From: Candidatus Lloydbacteria bacterium RIFCSPLOWO2_02_FULL_54_12
Lineage (GTDB): Bacteria; Patescibacteriota; Minisyncoccia; Phycocordibacterales; UBA6899
DNA length: 6,037 nucleotides
Reading direction: 5' to 3'
Assembly (NCBI GenBank): GCA_001819095.1
Contig: MHLS01000017.1
Location: forward strand, 5,984 to 12,020
Part shown: piece by piece, positions 1-5,302 of the stretch
Position numbering within the stretch: position 1 is the first letter of the stretch
Layout: the number at the start of each line of letters is the position of its first letter
Notes under the pieces: model-generated
Told to the model about the DNA's origin: nothing
The model's database searches: none
What the model saw: only the letters and a program-made list of their open reading frames with translations
Made by a program: the position numbers and the translations under genes

Positions 1-755
1 TGAAGGTGTACATCCGGAAGGATAAGGAGGATGCGGCGACGTTCTTCGCGAAAGACATATCGAGAAAACTCAAAGAGTTCCGCGATGTCGAACGCCGAGA
101 CGTCTTATTCCTTTCCTCGGGCGGTTCGGCGCTTCGCGTCTTGGACCGCATCGACGAGAGCGTCATCGGGCCATACCTCACCATCGGCATCTTCGACGAA
201 CGTTTCGATCCGTCGAATAGGACTTCGAACTACGCGCAACTGCGTAAGACGGCGTTCTATAAGCGTGCGGTCTCGCTCGGGTGTCGCCTCATCGACACGG
301 CGACGCAGAAAGGGCAGACCAAAGAAGAGCTCGCGGATTTCTATGAGAACGAACTGCGCGGTTGGCGTGCGCGGCATCCGCGCGGCGCGATCATGGCGAC
401 GATGGGTATCGCCGTCGACGGCCACACCGCAGGTATCATGCCGTTTCCCGAAGATCCGGCACGTTTTCACGAACTCTTCGAGCGTGAGCGATGGATCGTG
501 TCTTACGATGCGGGCGCCAAGAATCCGTACGCTTTACGTGCGACGGTGACGTTCACGTTCCTTCGCTACGTTGACCTCATCGGTATCTATGTTGTCGGTG
601 CGGAGAAAGGCCAGATGTTCCAAAAACTGATGGAGGGAGACGATTGTGCCGAAGTTCCCGGACGCATCATAAAGACCTTGCCGCGCGGCGCGATCTATAC
701 TGACGCCGCTCTCATCGCCGCCGCCGGTTACGCCACACCGGGAAAGTTCCCCTGA
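1..755 (+). CDS. pgl: 6-phosphogluconolactonase-family protein (5' end at window edge)
   Basis: Probably hydrolyses 6-phosphogluconolactone to 6-phosphogluconate in the oxidative pentose phosphate pathway, in the cytosol; no signal peptide or membrane segment is seen. Numbering from the GTG at 6-8, family motifs appear in order: a sugar-phosphate-binding loop FLSSGGSA (35-42, usual form LSGGSTP), DERFDP followed by SN (64-75), MGIAVDGHTAG (133-143) with the expected catalytic His140, and RATVTF (178-183). The roughly 250-residue length is normal. GTG at 6 is the first start codon inside the window, but bases 1-2 are TG, followed in frame by AAG GTG. If the base before the window is A, the true start is ATG one base outside, giving M-K-V-Y-I. 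The stop is TGA at 753-755. Glucosamine-6-phosphate deaminases share this fold, but the DER...SN and DGHTA pattern favours the lactonase. The loop change (SSGGSA) is divergent, so the exact substrate is less certain than the family. Confidence 0.82.
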   Translation, partial: KVYIRKDKEDAATFFAKDISRKLKEFRDVERRDVLFLSSGGSALRVLDRIDESVIGPYLTIGIFDERFDPSNRTSNYAQLRKTAFYKRAVSLGCRLIDTATQKGQTKEELADFYENELRGWRARHPRGAIMATMGIAVDGHTAGIMPFPEDPARFHELFERERWIVSYDAGAKNPYALRATVTFTFLRYVDLIGIYVVGAEKGQMFQKLMEGDDCAEVPGRIIKTLPRGAIYTDAALIAAAGYATPGKFP

Positions 756-768
756 CCCCCCTTACCGA

Positions 769-797
769 TTGCGCGAACGCGGTAGCTTTTGTAGGAT
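769..797 (+). promoter_or_regulatory. Candidate promoter of the arginase-like gene
   Basis: TTGCGC at 769-774 and TAGGAT at 792-797 are separated by exactly 17 bases. The -10 box matches TATAAT at 4 of 6 positions; the -35 matches only the TTG. Transcription would start near 804, giving a leader of about 31 bases that contains the GGAGG ribosome binding site at 825-829. The 79-base gap after the lactonase stop makes a separate promoter reasonable, but read-through from upstream is also possible because no strong terminator is seen in the gap. Confidence 0.35.
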
Positions 798-834
798 GTC
801 TTCCAGACGAACATTCAACACCGTGGAGGCGCAT

Positions 835-1779
835 ATGCCACGTTCGATCTACCTTTTGAGCGTCCCCTCCGACGCGGGGGCGTTGAACGGCACTGACCTC
901 GGCCCCGAGTCGCTCTTAAACGCGCTTCCCCCGGCATTATTCGGTGCAGGTTACGGTTATCACAAGGTGGTTCGCCGCGATCTCGGTGAGCAGACCGGAT
1001 TCCCCGGTACGGCGGCACTTCACCGCCGGTCGCGCGGGAAAGTACATCGGAAGCGCGAAGTGGTGCAAGTGGCCAACATGACTGCTCAAGCGGTCCGCGA
1101 GTCACTTAATTGGGACGCCTTTGTGGCCGTCCTGGGGGGTGATCACTCGATCGCGATGGGCAGTTGTCGCGGTGCGCTCGAATTCGCACGCTCGCGCGGG
1201 AAGACACTCGGCCTTTTATGGATCGATGCGCACTACGATGCGCACACGCACCTCTCGACGCTCTCCCACAATGCGAACGGCATGCCGCTTGCGACACTTT
1301 TGGGCTATGGGCCGCCGTGTTTTCGTCCGGGGAGACAAGCGTTCCTTCCCGAGCACGTTCTCCATCTCGGAGCGGGCGAGAAAGATTGCGAGCCGCCGGA
1401 ACGCGCCCTCCTCGAGCAACTTGGCGTGCGGATGATCCCCGCAAAGGATTTCCGCCAGTTGAACGTGGCTGTACCGTGGAGGGCGCTCGTTCAACTCCTC
1501 GCGCGCGTCGATCTCGTCTGGGTCTCGTTCGATCTTGACGCGGTGAATCGCGTTCACGCACCGGGAGTGCATCTCCGGAGCGAGAACGGGTTGACCAAGA
1601 TGACGCTCCTATGGATCGCGGGCCACGTTGCGCAGTCGAGAAAACTCTGCGGTGTCGACATCATGGAACACAAGCCGAGTGCGGAGGAGTACGACGGCGA
1701 CGGGAGAGGGAAGACTGCCATGCTCGCGAGCGAGTTCCTCCTGACGCTATTGGGTAAGGATCCGCAATCTGTTCAATAG
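835..1779 (+). CDS. rocF: Arginase-like ureohydrolase
   Basis: Predicted to hydrolyse L-arginine to ornithine and urea with a binuclear manganese centre. The chosen ATG at 835 has GGAGG at 825-829, five bases upstream. An in-frame TTG at 769 would add 22 unconvincing residues and lies in the likely promoter. The 314-residue length is normal for arginases. The N-terminus (VPSDAGALNGTDLGPESL, 10-27) fits the family. All six expected metal ligands are present: His104 in GGDHS, Asp131/His133/Asp135 in DAHYD, and Asp233/Asp235 in SFDLD. Glu278 (DIME) matches the guanidinium-binding Glu277 of human arginase 1. Asp184 and Glu186 align with Asp181 and Asp183, which bind the substrate alpha-amino group, favouring arginase over agmatinase. 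Oddities: the proton-shuttle His141 aligns with Asn148, Asn130 with His137, Asp237 with Asn238, and the usual GTP motif reads HLR (246-248). The convergent neighbour encodes ornithine aminotransferase, which supports ornithine as the product. The family call is firm; activity on arginine is inferred. Confidence 0.83.
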   Translation: MPRSIYLLSVPSDAGALNGTDLGPESLLNALPPALFGAGYGYHKVVRRDLGEQTGFPGTAALHRRSRGKVHRKREVVQVANMTAQAVRESLNWDAFVAVLGGDHSIAMGSCRGALEFARSRGKTLGLLWIDAHYDAHTHLSTLSHNANGMPLATLLGYGPPCFRPGRQAFLPEHVLHLGAGEKDCEPPERALLEQLGVRMIPAKDFRQLNVAVPWRALVQLLARVDLVWVSFDLDAVNRVHAPGVHLRSENGLTKMTLLWIAGHVAQSRKLCGVDIMEHKPSAEEYDGDGRGKTAMLASEFLLTLLGKDPQSVQ

Positions 1780-1787
1780 TAGAGAAG

Positions 1788-1823
1788 AAAACCCCGTGGG
1801 ATGAACCCACGGGGCGTTTTTAT
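1788..1823. terminator. Bidirectional intrinsic terminator between convergent genes
   Basis: A perfect 9-bp GC-rich stem, CCCCGTGGG (1792-1800) with CCCACGGGG (1806-1814), closes a 5-base loop (ATGAA). On the plus strand it is followed by CG and then a T-rich run (1817-1825). On the minus strand the run of A at 1788-1791 and its purine-rich flank supply the U-tract. It can therefore end transcripts of both the arginase-like gene (stop at 1777-1779) and ornithine aminotransferase. The aminotransferase TAA (1820-1822) lies inside the plus-strand T-run, so the two 3' ends are packed as tightly as possible. Confidence 0.9.
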
Positions 1824-3124
1824 TTGCACGCTATTTTGCCGCAGAGGCACGACCCCTTGCGGGCGAGATTGCGAGCGTGCTCAATGGCGAGTGCTCGGAA
1901 TGCGGCGCCGATGCGCTTGGCCAATTCCGCGCATTGTTTCTTCGTGATGATGAGGGGCGGAGTGATGCGAATGACACCGTGCGCATCCTTGGTCATGACG
2001 CCATGCTCAAGAAGAAGATCGATGACCCGCTCCGCACTCACGCCTTCGGCAAGTTCGATCCCGATCATGAGCCCGCGACCGCGCACTTCGCGCACAAGCG
2101 AGTGTATGCGGAGCTCATTCGCTATAGCACAGAAGAGGATGTCCCCCATCTCGAGCGAACGCTCGCAGAGTTTTTCTTTTTCAATGACCCGCAACACTTC
2201 GAGTGCCAAGGTCATTGCCGCGGCGTTTCCGCCGTAGGTCGACCCGTGCTCGCCCCATTCAAAGCACATGAACTCTTCTTTTGCGAAAACGATCGCCGTT
2301 GCGTTCTTGCCGGCGCCGAGCGATTTTGCCAACACGAAGATGTCCGGCTTCACGCCCTCATGCCACGAGGCGAGGAGCATTCCCGTGCGACCAAGACCCG
2401 TTTGGATCTCGTCGGCACAGAAGATGACGTTGTGTTTCTTGCAGAGGGCATAGCATTCGGCGAGATATCCCGCCTTGGGAATGCGTACGCCGCCTTCACC
2501 CTGAATGGGCTCGATCACGATTCCCGCAACACGATCTCCCATCGAGGAAAGCAGGATTTCCAGCGCGTGGATATCGTTATAGGGGAGCGTCACGATGTTC
2601 TTCGCATACGGGCCGAAATGTTCCCTGTACTTCTTCTCGCTTGAGCCGGCCACGAGTGTTGTCGTCCGTCCGTGGAAGTTGCCTTCGAACATGACGATGC
2701 GCGCCCCTTCCTCGGGGATATTTTTTCTTGTGTATCCCCACTTGAGCATGAGCTTGATCGCGGTTTCCATGCCCTCTGCGCCGCCGTTCGTGGCAATCGC
2801 GCGATCGGCCCCGAGGAATTTGCACGCGTGCTCGAGGAAGTCCGCTTGCGCGACTGTAAGGAACGCGTTCGGGACGACGGAGACTATGCCCCAGCCGTTC
2901 TTGTCAGCCGCATAGAGCGACTTGCCGGCGCGGCGGATCGCCGGATGATTATGCCCCAGATTCACCGAGGAATAACCGGAGGCGGCGTCGATGTAGATCT
3001 TGCCTTCGGTGTCGCGGAGGTAAATACCTTTCGCGTGCTCGAAGACGACCTTGGTGTTGGGCTTGTAGTGATTGGCCCCGTACCGTTCGCGTTTGGCGAG
3101 GTATTTCTTTGCTCGAGTGCTCAT
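1820..3124 (-). CDS. rocD: Ornithine aminotransferase (PLP-dependent, class III)
   Basis: Transfers the delta-amino group of ornithine to 2-oxoglutarate, giving glutamate semialdehyde (in equilibrium with P5C) and glutamate; cytosolic. The ATG at 3124-3122 is preferred: AAAGGAGG (3137-3130) ends five bases upstream, whereas the adjacent GTG at 3127-3125 would leave only two. The product has 434 residues, close to the family norm. Motifs in order: YGANHYKP (15-22, compare YGAHNYHP in human OAT), NGGAEGMETAIKLMLKWGY (113-131), the glycine-rich FHGRT (150-154), DEIQTGLGRTG (238-248) with Asp238 expected to contact the PLP ring nitrogen, LAKSLGAG (265-272) with Lys267 as the Schiff-base lysine, and GEHGSTYGGN (291-300), which is characteristic of ornithine aminotransferase. 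The region after the lysine (KNATAIVFA) departs from the usual YPVSAVL form. The C-terminus carries a cysteine-rich tail (Cys426, Cys428, Cys433). It is divergent from P5C dehydrogenase and convergent with the arginase-like gene, its likely pathway partners. Acetylornithine aminotransferase is a less likely alternative. Confidence 0.92.
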   Translation of the reverse strand: MSTRAKKYLAKRERYGANHYKPNTKVVFEHAKGIYLRDTEGKIYIDAASGYSSVNLGHNHPAIRRAGKSLYAADKNGWGIVSVVPNAFLTVAQADFLEHACKFLGADRAIATNGGAEGMETAIKLMLKWGYTRKNIPEEGARIVMFEGNFHGRTTTLVAGSSEKKYREHFGPYAKNIVTLPYNDIHALEILLSSMGDRVAGIVIEPIQGEGGVRIPKAGYLAECYALCKKHNVIFCADEIQTGLGRTGMLLASWHEGVKPDIFVLAKSLGAGKNATAIVFAKEEFMCFEWGEHGSTYGGNAAAMTLALEVLRVIEKEKLCERSLEMGDILFCAIANELRIHSLVREVRGRGLMIGIELAEGVSAERVIDLLLEHGVMTKDAHGVIRITPPLIITKKQCAELAKRIGAAFRALAIEHARNLARKGSCLCGKIACK

Positions 3125-3172
3125 CACACCCTCCTTTAAGTGCGGTCATTCAAACAACAACCCTCTACCTTA

Positions 3173-3201
3173 GTACTAACAGAAGGAAAATATCATGGCA
3201 A
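3173..3201 (-). promoter_or_regulatory. Candidate promoter of ornithine aminotransferase
   Basis: Read on the minus strand, TTGCCA (3201-3196, 5 of 6 matches to TTGACA) is followed after 17 bases by TAGTAC (3178-3173, 3 of 6 matches to TATAAT). A start near 3166 would give a leader of about 40 bases carrying the strong ribosome binding site at 3137-3130. The -10 element lies inside a perfect 10-bp palindrome, TTAGTACTAA (3170-3179). The weak -10 makes this a tentative call. Confidence 0.3.
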
Positions 3202-3293
3202 CCCTCGCTTGGGATATCCGAGGTGACACACTGGCCTTGCCGTTGCAAAGTACCGGGTGGAAAACGGCAAACCACTTCAAGGTCTCACCTTAA
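3195..3293 (+). CDS. Possible 32-residue small protein or leader peptide
   Basis: An ATG at 3195 is preceded by AGAAGGA (3181-3187) at a workable spacing of 7 bases and opens a 32-codon frame ending in TAA at 3291-3293. The predicted peptide begins MATLAWDIRGDTLALPLQST. It has no recognised domain, signal peptide or convincing membrane segment. It lies in the divergent region, overlaps the candidate minus-strand aminotransferase promoter, and its stop falls inside the first palindromic operator-like site. No good plus-strand promoter is visible upstream. An ORF of this length with a purine-rich upstream stretch can arise by chance, so this is a candidate only. Confidence 0.17.
   Translation: MATLAWDIRGDTLALPLQSTGWKTANHFKVSP
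3237..3270. repeat. 8-bp inverted repeat in the divergent intergenic region
   Basis: TTGCCGTT (3237-3244) and AACGGCAA (3263-3270) are perfect reverse complements separated by 18 bases. The pair lies between the candidate aminotransferase promoter and the AAGG/CCTT sites. There is no T-run, so a terminator is unlikely. It could be a binding site for a second regulator or a chance pairing; it also falls inside the possible small ORF. Confidence 0.35.
3278..3293. promoter_or_regulatory. Operator-like palindrome, site 1 (P5C dehydrogenase upstream region)
   Basis: CAAGGTCTCACCTTAA contains the perfect dyad AAGGT-CTC-ACCTT (3279-3291), centred at 3285. Its centre is about 135 bases before the predicted P5C dehydrogenase transcription start and about 120 bases before the candidate start of the divergent aminotransferase gene. 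The same dyad recurs at 3305-3319 and twice upstream of the aldolase gene. The GGT-N3-ACC core resembles sites of the GntR/FadR regulator subfamily (TGGT-N3-ACCA) but is not identical, so the binding protein is unknown. Confidence 0.6.
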
Positions 3294-3304
3294 ATTCAAA
3301 TTCT

Positions 3305-3319
3305 CAAGGAGAGACCTTG
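3305..3319. promoter_or_regulatory. Operator-like palindrome, site 2 (P5C dehydrogenase upstream region)
   Basis: CAAGGAGAGACCTTG is a CAAGG-N5-CCTTG dyad centred at 3312, exactly 27 bp from the centre of site 1. It is close to the reverse complement of site 1: the outer arms CAAGGTCTC (3278-3286) and GAGACCTTG (3311-3319) form a perfect 9-bp inverted repeat with 24 bases between. One half-site position differs from the consensus (AAGGA instead of AAGGT). Confidence 0.55.
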
Positions 3320-3340
3320 GGCCATTTTCCGGCTTGTATC

Positions 3341-3356
3341 TTAAGGGTCACCTTAA
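3341..3356. promoter_or_regulatory. Operator-like palindrome, site 3 (variant spacing)
   Basis: TTAAGGGTCACCTTAA is a perfect 6-bp dyad (TTAAGG and CCTTAA) around GTCA. The core spacing is AAGG-N4-CCTT, one base shorter than at the other sites. It also resembles site 1 in direct orientation, sharing CACCTTAAA. Centred near 3348-3349, it is about 70 bases before the predicted P5C dehydrogenase transcription start, a common position for an activator. The shorter spacing may mean weaker binding or a different protein. Confidence 0.45.
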
Positions 3357-3383
3357 AATTGATAGCTAGGCCACTTTTGGCAA

Positions 3384-3412
3384 TTGACACGACGGGATAT
3401 GCGGGGTAGTTT
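3384..3412 (+). promoter_or_regulatory. Promoter of P5C dehydrogenase
   Basis: A perfect -35 hexamer TTGACA (3384-3389) is followed after 17 bases by TAGTTT (3407-3412), which keeps three of six -10 positions including the important second-position A and final T. Transcription would start near 3419, giving a leader of about 43 bases with AGGAG (3448-3452) nine bases before the ATG. A short dyad GCCA-CTTT-TGGC (3370-3381) abuts the -35. The weak -10 suggests dependence on, or modulation by, a regulator at the upstream palindromes. Confidence 0.6.
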
Positions 3413-3461
3413 GCGGTGTAGAGCAACAGTTTTTTACCAAAGGCAAAAGGAGTATAGACAT

Positions 3462-5189
3462 ATGTTTCCCTCCGAGCAGGTTGTGCTTGCCGAGTTGAAT
3501 CGCATCACGCAAGGGGAATCCATCCCCGACTTTTCGAAGTCGGAGATCGCAGCTAAGGTCGCCGACGGCTTCGCGCGTTTCGCACATTGGACGGGAAAAC
3601 CCTGGCCGCATGAGTTGGGCGGAATGCAGTTGACCAACGGCAAGACATTCGTCTCCGACAACCCCTACACCGGCGAACCGATCGGTTATTTCTTCGGCAC
3701 ACCGGATAAGGCTGTCCTCGACGAGGCGATGCGTCGCGTTGTCCTCGCGCAGAAGCGCTGGGAAAAACTCGGTTGGAAGAAGCGTCTTTCGGTACTTTAC
3801 CGTTTGGCGCAGATGCTCCAAGAGGAACGCTGGGTCTACCTTTTCGTCGCGTCGCTTGTTTCTGAGATCGGCATGAGCTATCCGGAAGCGTACGGCGAGT
3901 ATAACGAGGTGTACCGCTTCATCCTCCAGACCGTCTATTTCGCCATGAAGGAATATCGTCAGGACGGCATCCCGTCGGCGGCGTTCTCGGGGAATACGCA
4001 GGCGGTCTATCTCAAGCCCTACGGCGTCGGCTTGGTGGCGTGCCCGTTCAACTTTCCCGTTGCGACGTCGACAAATATGGTCGTCTACATGCTTGCGTTC
4101 GGAAATGCGGTCCTCATCAAGGGCTCCGACAAAGCGGCACTCACGACGCGCATCCTCTACGATGCGTTTTCGCAGGCCTTGGCGGACGAAGGTGTCGAGA
4201 ACAACGGCATCATCAACTTTGTCCCAGGCCCCGGTGGCGACATGGTCCGCGCGCTTCTCGCGCATCCCGACGTGAAGCTTTTCTCGCTCACGGGAAGCCC
4301 CGCCGCGTTCGAGTCGGTCATGAAGGAGTTCGGAAGCATCCCGCGGAACGGCGTGAACCAGCTTTCGGTGGGTTGCGCGGAGACGGGTGGCGTCAATGTT
4401 ATGCTCGTCTGCGACGACGCGGATCCGAAAGAGGTCGCACTTGCCGCACGGATGGGGAGCGCCGGACGCTCCGGCGAGAAGTGTTCCTCGACAAGGATCG
4501 TCCTCGCTCCGGAGTTGCTCGTTCCCGACATCCTCGAGAATCTCGTCAAGGAATTCGAAGGGGTCTCGTATGGTGACGTGAAGAAAGGCGCCTACATGGG
4601 CCCGCTTATTTCCCGCGAGGCGAAGGGGCGGATCTCCTCCGGCATCCGAGAGCTCGTGGAGAAGGGCGTCGTCGCTCTCGTCTACGAGAAGAAGATTGCA
4701 CCGTCACCCTCCGGCTACGACTTGCCGCCGACGATCCTCATCGCTCACCCCGATGCGTACGAGCATCGTGACTCAAAGCGGTTCGAAACGATCTTCAATA
4801 CGGAGTTCTTTGCCACGGTCGTGACGATTGTTCCGTATCGTTCCCGTGAAGACGCCGAACGCATGATCGCGACCTCGCGTTACGGATTGACCGGCGCGGT
4901 CTTCTCGAATGTTCCGGAGTCGCTTGCGTGGGGGCTCCTCACGATCCCTTCGGGCATGCGTTACATCAACCGGAAGCAGACCGGCGCGACCTCGGCCGAA
5001 GGGTTTCACGGCGCAGGTGGTACGGCGTCCTCCTACAACGGGGGAATGACCGGACAGCACCTGTGCGTTCGGCACTACACGCCGATCCATCTTTCCGGAT
5101 TCGTCCGCAATTGGTCGAGTGATGAGTTTGAGCGGTTCGTTCTCGCGCTCGGAGACAACGTCGCATTCGTGAAGCATCCTGCAGTATAG
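3462..5189 (+). CDS. rocA: Delta-1-pyrroline-5-carboxylate dehydrogenase (aldehyde dehydrogenase superfamily)
   Basis: Oxidises glutamate semialdehyde/P5C to glutamate with NAD(P)+, the last step of ornithine and proline breakdown. The ATG at 3462 is chosen because AGGAG (3448-3452) lies nine bases upstream; in-frame codons further upstream fall in the promoter. The 575-residue length is near mitochondrial-type P5C dehydrogenases. Seen in order: NPYTGE (68-73), PFNFP with Asn197, VLIKGS with Lys220 for cofactor binding, FTG-like SLTGSP (275-280), CAETGG with general base Glu307, SGEKCS with catalytic Cys341, Glu448, then YGLTGAVFS (474-482) and YINRKQTG (501-508), which resemble human ALDH4A1. 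Divergences: PWNFP is PFNFP, EIFGPV reads EFFATV, and the usual PFGGARASG near the C-terminus reads FHGAGGTASS. The divergently encoded ornithine aminotransferase supplies the substrate, which supports the assignment. The superfamily is certain; the substrate is inferred from motifs and context. A terminator follows directly. Confidence 0.88.
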   Translation: MFPSEQVVLAELNRITQGESIPDFSKSEIAAKVADGFARFAHWTGKPWPHELGGMQLTNGKTFVSDNPYTGEPIGYFFGTPDKAVLDEAMRRVVLAQKRWEKLGWKKRLSVLYRLAQMLQEERWVYLFVASLVSEIGMSYPEAYGEYNEVYRFILQTVYFAMKEYRQDGIPSAAFSGNTQAVYLKPYGVGLVACPFNFPVATSTNMVVYMLAFGNAVLIKGSDKAALTTRILYDAFSQALADEGVENNGIINFVPGPGGDMVRALLAHPDVKLFSLTGSPAAFESVMKEFGSIPRNGVNQLSVGCAETGGVNVMLVCDDADPKEVALAARMGSAGRSGEKCSSTRIVLAPELLVPDILENLVKEFEGVSYGDVKKGAYMGPLISREAKGRISSGIRELVEKGVVALVYEKKIAPSPSGYDLPPTILIAHPDAYEHRDSKRFETIFNTEFFATVVTIVPYRSREDAERMIATSRYGLTGAVFSNVPESLAWGLLTIPSGMRYINRKQTGATSAEGFHGAGGTASSYNGGMTGQHLCVRHYTPIHLSGFVRNWSSDEFERFVLALGDNVAFVKHPAV

Positions 5190-5196
5190 TTTTGAG

Positions 5197-5234
5197 ACCC
5201 GTCCGTCCCTCGTGGACCGGCGGGTTTTTTCTTT
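5197..5234 (+). terminator. Intrinsic terminator after P5C dehydrogenase
   Basis: The hairpin starts eight bases after the TAG. ACCCG (5197-5201) pairs with CGGGT (5221-5225). After a bulged T at 5202, CCG (5203-5205) pairs with CGG (5218-5220), and after a bulged C at 5217, TCC (5206-5208) pairs with GGA (5214-5216), closing a CTCGT loop. A run of six T (5225-5230), then C and four more T, follows. This isolates P5C dehydrogenase from the downstream aldolase gene. Confidence 0.85.
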
Positions 5235-5251
5235 TCCCGAATTGTGGAATA

Positions 5252-5266
5252 CAAGGTCGGACCTTA
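5252..5266. promoter_or_regulatory. Operator-like palindrome, site 4 (aldolase upstream region)
   Basis: AAGGTCGGACCTT (5253-5265) is a perfect dyad, AAGGTC and GACCTT around one base, centred at 5259. It is the same AAGGT-N3-ACCTT pattern found upstream of P5C dehydrogenase, and is centred about 84 bases before the predicted aldolase transcription start. It lies 22 bases past the end of the P5C dehydrogenase terminator hairpin stem-and-T-run start, so it belongs to the aldolase control region. Confidence 0.62.
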
Positions 5267-5278
5267 GGAATTGATGCT

Positions 5279-5293
5279 CAAGGTTCGACCTTG
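5279..5293. promoter_or_regulatory. Operator-like palindrome, site 5 (aldolase upstream region)
   Basis: CAAGGTTCGACCTTG is a perfect 6-3-6 dyad centred at 5286, exactly 27 bp from the centre of site 4 and about 57 bases before the predicted transcription start. It is the best match in the window to the consensus CAAGGT-N3-ACCTTG. The 27-bp spacing repeats that of sites 1 and 2, about two and a half turns of B-DNA. Confidence 0.65.
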
Positions 5294-5302
5294 TATGACG
5301 AG

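Noticed and set aside
763..784. Weak hairpin TACCG...CGGTA after the lactonase gene as a terminator
   Set aside because: The stem is only about five pairs with a poor interior, and just four T follow a few bases later; it is also inside the candidate arginase promoter.
769..834. Longer arginase-like protein starting at TTG 769
   Set aside because: The extra 22 residues do not resemble arginase N-termini, the TTG overlaps the candidate -35, and ATG 835 has a GGAGG at ideal spacing.
1877..2644. Plus-strand open frame of 255 codons inside ornithine aminotransferase
   Set aside because: It lies antisense to a clear aminotransferase gene, has no ribosome binding site or recognisable motif, and its composition is what a GC-rich antisense frame gives.
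3278..3356. CRISPR-like or transposon-end interpretation of the AAGG/CCTT repeats
   Set aside because: Repeats are only 12-16 bp, dyad-symmetric and irregularly placed next to promoters, with no repeat-spacer array, transposase or target duplication. Operator sites explain them better.
3384..3461. Longer P5C dehydrogenase starting at TTG 3384 or ATG 3399
   Set aside because: TTG 3384 is part of a perfect TTGACA -35 box, ATG 3399 lies between the -35 and -10 and has no ribosome binding site, while ATG 3462 has AGGAG nine bases upstream.
3366..4265. Minus-strand open frame of 299 codons over the P5C dehydrogenase promoter and 5' half
   Set aside because: It is antisense to an aldehyde dehydrogenase with intact catalytic motifs, is rich in Arg, Asp and Glu in no domain-like pattern, and has no recognisable motif.
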